A DNA stretch of 63,363 nucleotides from Chloroflexota bacterium (GTDB lineage Bacteria > Chloroflexota > Dormibacteria > Dormibacterales > Dormibacteraceae). The notes beneath the pieces are model-generated. The model worked only from the letters and a program-made list of their open reading frames with translations, was not told the origin of the DNA and did not search any database. The DNA lies in assembly GCA_005889135.1 (NCBI GenBank), contig VBEK01000152.1:1-63363 (forward strand), in the 5' to 3' direction. Shown piece by piece: positions 34,575 to 41,587 of this stretch (the stretch's first letter is position 1; each line of letters opens with the position of its first letter). A program made the position numbers and the translations under genes.

Positions 34575-35266
34575 GCCGCCATGAGAGGTGGGCGGCGGGG
34601 GCCGTCGCTCTCATGCTGGTCGCGGGCGCCGCGATCTTCCTCTACGCGCCGACCGACTACCTCCAGGGACCTGTGCAGAGAATCTTCTACCTGCACGTGA
34701 GCTCGGCGATCGCGGCTTACGGCTGCTTCACTGTGGTCCTCATCGGCGGGCTGGTCTATCTGCGTCGCGAGAGTCTGGTGGCCGATCGTTTCGCCCGCGC
34801 GGGCGCGGTGGTTGGCGTTGTGTTCACGACGGTGACGCTGGTGATGGGGATGCTGTGGGCGAAGCCGATCTGGGGCACCTACTGGACGTGGGACGCGCGA
34901 CTCACCTCGACCCTGGTGCTGTGGATGATCTACGCCGGCTACCTGCTGGTGCGCCGCCTCGCCGACCCCGGCCGCCAGGCGGCGCGCATCGCCGCCGTGG
35001 TAGGGATCTTCGGCTTCGTCGACGTGCCGGTCGTCCACTTCAGCGTCACCTGGTGGAGGACGCAGCACCCCGGCCCCGTCGTGGTCAACGACGCGCTGCC
35101 GCCGGAGATGCTCGCGACCTTTCTGCTCACGATGGCCTGCACGCTGGCGCTGGCGGCGGTGCTGATCGCGATCCGCTACAGAATCGAGACCCTGAGCGAC
35201 GAGCGGATGCACATGGCCGAGGAGGTGAAGGTGATCACCGCGCCTGAGCCGAGGATGGCCCCGTGA
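34571..35266 (+). CDS. ccmC: Heme transporter CcmC
   Basis: Delivers heme to CcmE. The 231-residue, six-helix protein has the tryptophan-rich motif IWGTYWTWDARLTSTLVLW and flanking histidines in FYLHVSSA and VVHFSVTWWRTQH. ATG 34571 overlaps ccmB by ATGA and its stop overlaps ccmD by GTGA. Confidence 0.93.
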   Translation: MSRHERWAAGAVALMLVAGAAIFLYAPTDYLQGPVQRIFYLHVSSAIAAYGCFTVVLIGGLVYLRRESLVADRFARAGAVVGVVFTTVTLVMGMLWAKPIWGTYWTWDARLTSTLVLWMIYAGYLLVRRLADPGRQAARIAAVVGIFGFVDVPVVHFSVTWWRTQHPGPVVVNDALPPEMLATFLLTMACTLALAAVLIAIRYRIETLSDERMHMAEEVKVITAPEPRMAP

Positions 35267-35403
35267 CGTATCTCATCGTTGCCTACGTGTTCGCGGTCGC
35301 CGTGCTCGCCGGCTTTCTCGGCTGGTCGCTGCGGCGGCTTCGGGAGCTGGAGGGCCCCTCGAGCTCCGAGCCTTCGGCTCTGAGTTCGCGGGAGCCCAGT
35401 TAG
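35263..35403 (+). CDS. ccmD: CcmD-like small heme exporter protein
   Basis: A 46-residue protein: one hydrophobic helix (TYLIVAYVFAVAVLAGFLGW) followed by basic RRLRELE and a Ser/Pro-rich tail. This is the size and topology of CcmD, which stabilises the CcmABC-CcmE complex. GTG 35263 overlaps the ccmC stop (GTGA), the expected operon position. Confidence 0.8.
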   Translation: MTYLIVAYVFAVAVLAGFLGWSLRRLRELEGPSSSEPSALSSREPS

Positions 35404-35405
35404 GA

Positions 35406-36542
35406 ACGACACGAGCGGTAGTCGTCGGCGCCGGCCCGGCCGGCGACGCGGTTTGCGCCGGGCTGCGCGACGGTGGCTTTGCGGGCGGCATCACCCTGAT
35501 CGGCGCCGAGCGGGTTCCACCCTACGAGCGGCCGCACCTGAGCAAGGGGTACCTCCTCGGCAAGGTTCCTCGCGAGCGGCTTCCACTCCGGCCGGCGACG
35601 CACTACCGGCAGCTGGCCGTCGACCTGGAGCTCGGCAGGCGTGTGAGGGACCTCGGTCTCGACGACCACCGAGTCCTGCTCGACGACGGCAAGACCATCG
35701 GCTGGGACCTCCTTTGCATCGCCACGGGCTCAGGCGCCCGCCATCTGCCTGGATTCCCGGACGGTCTCTACTTACGGGAGTTGGCGGAGGCCGACGCGCT
35801 GAAGTCGGCGATCGATGCGGCGATGCCGCTGGAGATCGTCGGCTCAGGCTTCATCGGCTGCGAGGTTGCGGCGGTCGCGCGACAGAAGGGCTGCGAGGTG
35901 CGCGTCTCCGAGATCGAAGAGCAGCCGCTGCTGCGAGTCATGGGCGCGGAGGTCGGCGCATACATCGCAGGTGTTCATCGTTCGCGCGGCGTTGACCTGC
36001 GACTGAAGGCGCATCCACCGGCTCGCGCCGACATCGTCGCCGTCGGTTCGGCGCCGCGGACGGAGCTGGCGCTGGGACTGAACGTCGACGCCGGCATCAT
36101 CACCGACGAGCTGGGCCGCACGTCGGCGCCGGGGGTGTTCGCGGCTGGAGACGTGACGCGGTTCTTCCATCCCCTCTACGAGACCAGCATCCGCGTCGAG
36201 CACTTTCAGACCGCGCAGCGCCAGGGCTTCGCAGTGGGGAGGACGATGGCCGGCGCGCCGACCCCGTACACGGAGGTGCCGTGGTTCTGGTCCGATCAGT
36301 ACGACCTGAACCTTCAGTACGTCGGCGCGGGGCTGCCGTGGGACGATCTCGTCGTCCGCGGGGAGATGGGCAAGCCGCCGTTCACGGTCTTTTACCTGGC
36401 GGGCGGGAGGCCGATTGCCGCCGCCGGCTTCAACGACCACCACACGGTCGCCCGTTCCAGGCGCGCGATGGAGGCGCGCCGCAACGTCACGAGGACGCAG
36501 CTGGAGGATCCGTCGTTCGACCTCCGGAGAGTGCTTCCCTGA
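35406..36542 (+). CDS. Ferredoxin/rubredoxin reductase-like FAD-NAD(P) oxidoreductase (near-cognate start)
   Basis: A roughly 378-residue two-dinucleotide-fold flavoprotein. The FAD motif is AVVVGAGPAGDAVCAGL, the second Rossmann motif EIVGSGFIGCEVA, then VFAAGDVTRF. The C-terminal reductase domain has PWFWSDQYDLNLQYVG. The FAD strand starts a few codons after the ccmD stop, where the in-frame codons are ACG-ACA-CGA-GCG. No ATG/GTG/TTG exists in frame for at least 20 codons upstream; the first canonical codon is far inside, at 35643. ACG 35406 is the best-aligned start. The electron partner is unknown. Confidence 0.75.
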   Translation, partial: TTRAVVVGAGPAGDAVCAGLRDGGFAGGITLIGAERVPPYERPHLSKGYLLGKVPRERLPLRPATHYRQLAVDLELGRRVRDLGLDDHRVLLDDGKTIGWDLLCIATGSGARHLPGFPDGLYLRELAEADALKSAIDAAMPLEIVGSGFIGCEVAAVARQKGCEVRVSEIEEQPLLRVMGAEVGAYIAGVHRSRGVDLRLKAHPPARADIVAVGSAPRTELALGLNVDAGIITDELGRTSAPGVFAAGDVTRFFHPLYETSIRVEHFQTAQRQGFAVGRTMAGAPTPYTEVPWFWSDQYDLNLQYVGAGLPWDDLVVRGEMGKPPFTVFYLAGGRPIAAAGFNDHHTVARSRRAMEARRNVTRTQLEDPSFDLRRVLP

Positions 36543-37086
36543 GCCGCGGCGCCAGGCCGTAGACGATCCGCTCGGTCAGCCCCCACACCACGCTCTCCTC
36601 GTGGGCCAGGTAGCGGAAGCGCCACGGCTCCTCCGACTCCAGCCAGGCGCTGTCGTCGAGCAGCCGGTCGAGCGGGATGGCGAGCACGCCCTCGAGCTCG
36701 CGCACGTCGTGGACGAAGGACTCGACGGGGTCAGGCAGATACGCCACGAACGGGACGACCGAGAAGTTGGTGACCGCCGCGTAGATCATGTCGCCCGCCC
36801 CGAGCGGAACCAGGCGGCCGACCGGCACGCCGATCTCCTCGGCAACCTCCCGTTGGGCGCCGGCCCAGGCCGATTCCCCCGCCTGGACTCCGCCTCCCGG
36901 TAGCGCGACCTGGCCGGGATGGTCGCGCAGGTCGGCGCGACGGCGCACAAAGGGCACCATCCAGCGCCCGGCCTGACGGTAGAGGACGAACGTGACCGCG
37001 GCGTGCCGGGCCCCCTTGCGGAACTCGCCCCAGGCGTCGACGGGGTTGAACAACTGTTCGATGCGTATTAGAACTGCGTCTTTCAA
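36487..37086 (-). CDS. Nudix hydrolase, CoA pyrophosphatase-like
   Basis: A 199-residue protein. The segment LRDHPGQVALPGGGVQAGESAWAGAQREVAEEIGV holds the Nudix box (GGG...E...REVAEEIG), and the preceding LRDHPGQVALPGG matches the extra motif of NudL/NUDT7 CoA pyrophosphatases. TTG 37086 is the start. It overlaps the convergent flavoprotein gene by 56 bp. CoA turnover would suit the many acyl-CoA enzymes nearby, but the substrate is inferred. Confidence 0.78.
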   Translation of the reverse strand: MKDAVLIRIEQLFNPVDAWGEFRKGARHAAVTFVLYRQAGRWMVPFVRRRADLRDHPGQVALPGGGVQAGESAWAGAQREVAEEIGVPVGRLVPLGAGDMIYAAVTNFSVVPFVAYLPDPVESFVHDVRELEGVLAIPLDRLLDDSAWLESEEPWRFRYLAHEESVVWGLTERIVYGLAPRLREALSGGRTTDPPAASS

Positions 37087-37127
37087 CAGGCTTTCGGCAG
37101 CCGCTAAGCTAGGAAACGTAGCTGGCC

Positions 37128-37484
37128 ATGATCGACCGCACCAGTACCCGCATCGAGCAGCAGCAGACCGCCAACCGGCGTGAGATCAGGCGCCGCTACG
37201 CCTTCCACCGCATGCTCAAGGCCACCGACCGGGTGCTGTGGCGGCTCGAGGAGATGAACCGCGACGGCGTCAAGACTGTGCCCAAGCCGGTGCGGACCGA
37301 GATCCGCGAGCTCGTCGAGGGCATGCCGAGCAACCTTCGTGAGCCGCTGCGCGACAGCACCGCCGTCCAGGACACTCTCGACAGCCTATTCGAGATCCAG
37401 GAGCGGCTGTTCCGATGGCGCTACCCCGACTGGCACGACTGGGACCCTGAGGACCAGGACCAGGCCGACCTGGTCGCCTCCTAA
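37128..37484 (+). CDS. Hypothetical protein, charged helical
   Basis: 118 residues with no recognised family. The N-terminal half is basic (TANRREIRRRYAFHRMLKATDRVLWRLEEM), the middle is amphipathic helix, and the end is Trp- and Asp-rich (RWRYPDWHDWDPEDQDQ). It is soluble. Its stop shares the CTAA tetranucleotide with the stop of the convergent ZIP gene. Confidence 0.6.
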   Translation: MIDRTSTRIEQQQTANRREIRRRYAFHRMLKATDRVLWRLEEMNRDGVKTVPKPVRTEIRELVEGMPSNLREPLRDSTAVQDTLDSLFEIQERLFRWRYPDWHDWDPEDQDQADLVAS

Positions 37485-38263
37485 GCGCCTGACGTCGCGA
37501 TCAGGAAGAGGTCGGTCGCAAAGGCCGTCAGGAATCCGCCCAGCAGTCCCCAGGCGAACATCGGCGGTGAGCTGATGCGCCGGCCGACGTTGAACAGCTC
37601 GTTCAGCACGTAGAGCAGCGCGCCGGCCGCGACCGCCAGGAAGGCGACCGAAAAGTAGGTCGAGCCCGCGAGGTAGCCGATCCAGGTGCCGATGAACGTC
37701 GGACCGCCGCCGATCAGCCCGGCCAGGCCGAGAAACCCCCACGTCGCGGGCTTGGGCTCGGTGGTCATCGGCGCCGCGATGCCAAAGCCCTCGGTGATGT
37801 TGTGGAGCGCAAAACCGATGGCGAGCACGCCGGTGAACGCGATCGCACCCACGTGTGCCGCCTGGCCTATGGCCAGGCCTTCCGAAAGGTTGTGCAGGCC
37901 GAGCCCGGTCGCTATCGCCAGCGACAGCGAACGGGCGCTGGGATTGGCGTGGCCGTGGCGGAGGTGGCTGAAGACGGTGCGGTTGAAGTAGACGAGGCCC
38001 AGCAGCCCGACCCCGACGCCGGCGGCGAAGATGACCGCCATGGCGGCGAACTGGCCGCGCTGGCCGTCCGTGATCGCGGCCTCGACAGGCTCGCCGGCGT
38101 GGCTCAGGATGTCCCACAGGAGGAACACAAGGATCCCAGTCGCGAACGCGTTGAGGAAACCCTGGACGGGCTTGGGCAGGCCGCGCATGCGCGCCACCGG
38201 CAGGCCGAGAAAGATGGTGCCCCCCGCGAGCGCCCCGAGCAGGACCGCGCTGGTCTGGCTCAT
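37481..38263 (-). CDS. ZIP-family divalent metal transporter
   Basis: A 260-residue inner-membrane protein with about eight hydrophobic segments. The metal-binding helices read GLGLHNLSEGLAIG and GFALHNITEGFGIA (the HNxxEG pair of ZIPs), and a His-rich loop is FSHLRHGHAN. ATG 38263 is divergent from a DtxR-type regulator 31 bp away with shared operator-like sequence. Iron, manganese or zinc uptake is expected. Confidence 0.88.
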   Translation of the reverse strand: MSQTSAVLLGALAGGTIFLGLPVARMRGLPKPVQGFLNAFATGILVFLLWDILSHAGEPVEAAITDGQRGQFAAMAVIFAAGVGVGLLGLVYFNRTVFSHLRHGHANPSARSLSLAIATGLGLHNLSEGLAIGQAAHVGAIAFTGVLAIGFALHNITEGFGIAAPMTTEPKPATWGFLGLAGLIGGGPTFIGTWIGYLAGSTYFSVAFLAVAAGALLYVLNELFNVGRRISSPPMFAWGLLGGFLTAFATDLFLIATSGA

Positions 38264-38273
38264 AGTCCCATCC

Positions 38274-38314
38274 CTAAGTTAGTACGCTCAAAAGATGCAA
38301 TTAGACAAGTCTAA
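38274..38314. promoter_or_regulatory. DtxR/MntR-type operators between ZIP transporter and regulator
   Basis: Two inverted repeats: CTAAGTTAG at 38274-38282, in the 31-bp intergenic gap, and TTAGACAAGTCTAA at 38301-38314, inside codons 3-7 of the regulator gene. Both have the TTAG...CTAA ends of iron/manganese repressor boxes. A TACGCT box (38283-38288) lies 6 nt before the regulator ATG between them, so binding would block it. Autoregulation and control of the transporter are inferred. Confidence 0.6.
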
Positions 38315-38999
38315 TGGTGAGAGCAGAGAGCCCTCCGAGGTCGTCTCGCGCTACCTCGAGGCGATCTACTACATGTGGTTCGAGAAGGAGCCGCTGCGCA
38401 GCGCCCGGCTCGCCGACTGGCTGGGTGTGAGCCGGCCGACGGTGGCGGTGGGCTTGCGGCGCATGACCCGCGACGGCCTCGTGCGCATGAACGGGCGCAA
38501 GGAGATCGAGCTGACCGAGGCGGGGCAGCGGGCGGCGGAGGCGATCGTGCGCCGGCACCGGATCATGGAACGCTGGCTGACCGACGCCCTCGGCCTGGAC
38601 TGGGTGACGGCCGACGCGGAGGCGGCGCGCCTGGAGCACGCGGTTTCCGACGTGGTCGAGCGGCGGCTGTACGAGGTGCTCGGGCGGCCGGCGACATGTC
38701 CGCACGGCAACCCGATACCGGGTTACACCGAGGTGGTGCCGGGGGAGGTGCGGCTTTCCTCGCTGGCCGCGGGCCAGGGGGCGTCGATCACGCGCGTGTC
38801 CGAGGTGGCCGAGAGGGAGGCGCCGCCCCTGCTCGAGTATCTCCACAAGAGGGAGCTGACGCCCGGGCGCGAGGTCAGCATCGCTGAGACCGACGAGGTA
38901 GGTAAGACCGTACGGGTCAGCGTCGGCGGGCGGGACGTGACGCTGAGCCACGAGACCGCGTCCAAGGTCTGGGTCGTGCCGGCGGCGGGTCGGCGCTAG
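38295..38999 (+). CDS. DtxR-family metal-dependent transcriptional repressor
   Basis: A 234-residue regulator with all three DtxR domains: winged HTH (SRYLEAIYYMWFEKEP, RLADWLGVSRPTVAVGLRRM), metal-binding/dimerisation domain (RRHRIMERWLTDAL, RLEHAVSDVVERRL, CPHGNPIPG) and a C-terminal FeoA/SH3-like domain. The Glu-His pair of LEHAVSD matches the DtxR metal ligands; the adjacent DtxR cysteine position is Ala. It is divergent from the ZIP gene with operators between. Confidence 0.9.
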   Translation: MQLDKSNGESREPSEVVSRYLEAIYYMWFEKEPLRSARLADWLGVSRPTVAVGLRRMTRDGLVRMNGRKEIELTEAGQRAAEAIVRRHRIMERWLTDALGLDWVTADAEAARLEHAVSDVVERRLYEVLGRPATCPHGNPIPGYTEVVPGEVRLSSLAAGQGASITRVSEVAEREAPPLLEYLHKRELTPGREVSIAETDEVGKTVRVSVGGRDVTLSHETASKVWVVPAAGRR

Positions 39000-39397
39000 G
39001 CAGCCTGAGGCGAGGCGCAGAAGGCGCAGCGCCGAGCGTCTTTGGGGATCTCGCTCAGGCACTCGGTGCACTTCTTGGTCGTCGGGTCGGCGGGCGCCTC
39101 CCTGCGTGACCGCGCGACCATCGCCGTGTAAGGGACCACGACGAGGAAGTAGATGACCGCGGCGATGATGAGGAACGCGATGATCGCGTTGAAGAAGTCG
39201 CCGTACAGGAACTTGCTTTTGTTGATCGTGAAGTAGAGAGCCGCGAAGTCCGGCTGACCGCCGATGGCCGCGATCAGAGGCGTCACGAGGTCCTTCACGA
39301 AAGCCGCAACCACCGCGGCGAACGCGACGCCGATGACGACGGCGATCGCCAGGTCGACCACGTTGCCGCGAAGCAGAAACGCCTTGAACCCCCGCAT
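38996..39397 (-). CDS. mscL: Large-conductance mechanosensitive channel MscL with C-terminal zinc ribbon
   Basis: A 133-residue pentameric osmotic release valve: FLLRGNVVDLAIAVVIGVAF (TM1), LVTPLIAAIGG, and FFNAIIAFLIIAAVIYFLVV (TM2). Instead of the usual amphipathic bundle the C-terminus carries CTECLSEIPKDARRCAFC, a CxxC-CxxC zinc ribbon. ATG 39397 has a GGAGGGG ribosome-binding site that overlaps the upstream gene end; GTG 39403 is an alternative. Confidence 0.9.
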   Translation of the reverse strand: MRGFKAFLLRGNVVDLAIAVVIGVAFAAVVAAFVKDLVTPLIAAIGGQPDFAALYFTINKSKFLYGDFFNAIIAFLIIAAVIYFLVVVPYTAMVARSRREAPADPTTKKCTECLSEIPKDARRCAFCASPQAA

Positions 39398-39399
39398 CG

Positions 39400-40428
39400 T
39401 CACCCCTCCATAGAAAGCACGACCTTGCCGAACTGCTCGCCGGCATCGAGCCGCTCGAGCGCGGCCTGCACCTCATTCAACGGACGGACCTCGTCCACCA
39501 CCGGGCGCAAGCCCGCGTCGATCGCGTCCAGCACCGCCTGAAACTCGCTCGCGTTGCCCATCGTCGAGCCGAGCATGTCGAGCTGGCCCCAGAACAACCT
39601 GGGCATCGCGACCTCGGCCTTCACGCCGGTGGTCGAGCCGCAGATGACGACGCGGCCGCCGGGGACGAGCGAGCGCATGGACTCGTTGAGGGTGGCGGGT
39701 CCGACCGACTCCACGACCACGTCCACGCCGCCGCCGCTCGCCTCCCGCACCGCCTTGCTGAACTCGGCGGAGTCGAAGGCGGCCTCGGCCCCGATCTCCA
39801 AGGCGCGCTGGCGTTTCCTCTCCGAGCGGCTGGTCGCGAAGACGCGCGCACCAAGGTGGCGGGCGATGCGGATGGCCGCGACGGCGACTCCGCCGCCGGC
39901 GCCGACGACGAGGACCTGCTCGCCCTTCTGCAGCCGGGCCCGCGTGGTCAGCATCCGCCAGGCGGTGAGAAAGGTCAGCGGAAACGCGGCCGCCTCTTCC
40001 CACGACAGCGCTTTGGGCTTGGCGAAGACGTTGCGCGCGTCGATGTGGAAGAGCTCGCAGGCGGTGCCGTCCGAGTGCTCGCCGACGACCCCGAAGCGCA
40101 CGCAGCGCACGTTCTCGCCCCGCCGGCACCATTCGCACTCCCAGCAGCACACCACGGGGTAGACGACCACCTCGTCGCCCGGCTTCCAGCGAGCTTCGGT
40201 CGACGCGTGGACCACGCCCGCGCCGTCGGCGGCGATCACGCGTGGGGGCGGGACGCGCTGGGCGCCGTGGGCCAGCCAGAGGTCGAGGTGGTTGAGCGAG
40301 GCGGCGCGGACGGCGATCGCCACGGCGCCGGGCTCAGCGTCGGTCTTGGGCCGGTCGCGAATGCGCACGCCCTTCGGTCCGATCGGCTCCTCGAACACGG
40401 CGGCGCGCCCCTGGCTCAGAGGCGTCAT
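39400..40428 (-). CDS. Zinc-type alcohol dehydrogenase/quinone oxidoreductase-like MDR protein
   Basis: A 342-residue medium-chain dehydrogenase/reductase. It has RAASLNHLDLWLAHG, a structural-zinc lobe with CCWECEWCRRGENVRC, and the Rossmann motif VLVVGAGGGVAVAAIRIAR. The catalytic zinc site is atypical (Asn-His instead of Cys). ATG 40428 is 6 nt after a minus-strand TAAGTT box. Its stop overlaps the mscL start region. Substrate unknown. Confidence 0.8.
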   Translation of the reverse strand: MTPLSQGRAAVFEEPIGPKGVRIRDRPKTDAEPGAVAIAVRAASLNHLDLWLAHGAQRVPPPRVIAADGAGVVHASTEARWKPGDEVVVYPVVCCWECEWCRRGENVRCVRFGVVGEHSDGTACELFHIDARNVFAKPKALSWEEAAAFPLTFLTAWRMLTTRARLQKGEQVLVVGAGGGVAVAAIRIARHLGARVFATSRSERKRQRALEIGAEAAFDSAEFSKAVREASGGGVDVVVESVGPATLNESMRSLVPGGRVVICGSTTGVKAEVAMPRLFWGQLDMLGSTMGNASEFQAVLDAIDAGLRPVVDEVRPLNEVQAALERLDAGEQFGKVVLSMEG

Positions 40429-40434
40429 TTGCGA

Positions 40435-40440
40435 AACTTA
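40435..40440 (-). promoter_or_regulatory. Putative -10 box (TAAGTT, minus strand) for the MDR gene
   Basis: TAAGTT on the minus strand is followed by 6 nt and ATG 40428, with no ribosome-binding site. It fits the TAnnnT rule of the window. Confidence 0.4.
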
Positions 40441-40503
40441 ACCAAATCTCCGGCGGTGCGTTCGGGGCGCGGCCCTACGTTGAGCAACCTCGGCACCAAG
40501 GCT

Positions 40504-41577
40504 ATGCGGGTTGCTGTCTTCGTCCTCACCCTCGGTTCGTTTCTATTGTCTGCGCTCCCCGCGGAGGCGCACTCGGCGCTGCCGCCCGGCCACCAGCAGA
40601 TCAAGTACTCGCGCTGGGCCTACCCGAGCCAGGTTGCGTACGGCCCGATCGAGGACGGCACCGCCAACATCGGCCAGGCGCCCGCGAGCGGCGCGTTCCT
40701 GACCCTGCCCTTCATGGGCCCGCACTACGTCACGTCGCTGTTCGACCACTGCGGACCCAACTACAACGTCAGCGGGCGGGTGTGCCGCTACGACGGCACT
40801 GTCGCGTCGTCCTCGGTCGGCGGGCCCGACCCTGGCTTCGGCGCGGGCTACGCGCAGACCCCCGGCGGCCACGACTACCTCTACTACTCGGGCCACGACG
40901 GCTACGACTACGGCCTGACCTACGAGCCGGTGGCCGCGGCGGCGCCGGGGCGTGTGCTGCTCGCCAACTGGCTCGTGCCCAACTGCCACACATGCCTCAG
41001 CGGGCAGACTGTCGAGATCGACCACGGCAATGGCCTGATGACGTTCTACGGCCACCTCGCCAACATCTCGGTCACCAAGGGCCAGTACGTTTACCGCGGC
41101 CAGGTCATCGGCACCTCGGGCATGACCGGCACGGCGACCGGGCCGCACCTGCACTTCGGGGTGTACTACCTCAACGGCAACGGGCCGGTCGACCCATACG
41201 GCTGGTCGGGCTCGGGCGCCGACCCCTACGCACGCGACCTCGGCAACCTCTGGCTGGGCGGCGCTCCGCGCTTCGCGCCGATCACGATGCCCACCGTCTC
41301 AGTCACGGCGACCGCCTCGGCCGCCAACCCTTCCACCATCAACGTCACCTGGTCGAGCCCGGCGACGGTGACCTTCTCCGTCTACTACGTCACAAGGGAC
41401 GGCGTCCGCCACCTCTGGCGCTCCAACGACGGCCCGGGCTCGGCGACGTTCCAGGGCAAGGCGGGGCAGACCTACTGGTTCTGGGCCACAGCCACGTCGT
41501 GGCTGGGGTGGAGCGATGGCGGGGGTTCGGACGTGATCGCGGTGCCCCACCTGAACCACGGAGAAGTCACCGACTAG
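40504..41577 (+). CDS. Secreted M23 (LytM) family peptidase
   Basis: A 357-residue exported protein. Signal peptide 1-22 ends at LPAEA before HSALPP. The LytM zinc site is in HDGYDYG (HxxxD), HLHFGV (HxH) and the conserved YGHL. The C-terminal 95 residues form a beta-rich module (TVSVTATASAANPSTINVTW) likely to bind a surface polymer. Predicted peptidoglycan endopeptidase. ATG 40504 chosen because it starts the signal peptide. Confidence 0.88.
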   Translation: MRVAVFVLTLGSFLLSALPAEAHSALPPGHQQIKYSRWAYPSQVAYGPIEDGTANIGQAPASGAFLTLPFMGPHYVTSLFDHCGPNYNVSGRVCRYDGTVASSSVGGPDPGFGAGYAQTPGGHDYLYYSGHDGYDYGLTYEPVAAAAPGRVLLANWLVPNCHTCLSGQTVEIDHGNGLMTFYGHLANISVTKGQYVYRGQVIGTSGMTGTATGPHLHFGVYYLNGNGPVDPYGWSGSGADPYARDLGNLWLGGAPRFAPITMPTVSVTATASAANPSTINVTWSSPATVTFSVYYVTRDGVRHLWRSNDGPGSATFQGKAGQTYWFWATATSWLGWSDGGGSDVIAVPHLNHGEVTD

Positions 41578-41580
41578 ACT
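41575..41580 (+). promoter_or_regulatory. Putative -10 box (TAGACT) overlapping the peptidase stop codon
   Basis: The TAG stop of the M23 gene is the first half of TAGACT, which lies 7 nt before GTG 41588 of the reductase-HAD gene. Confidence 0.45.
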
Positions 41581-41587
41581 CGTTCCG

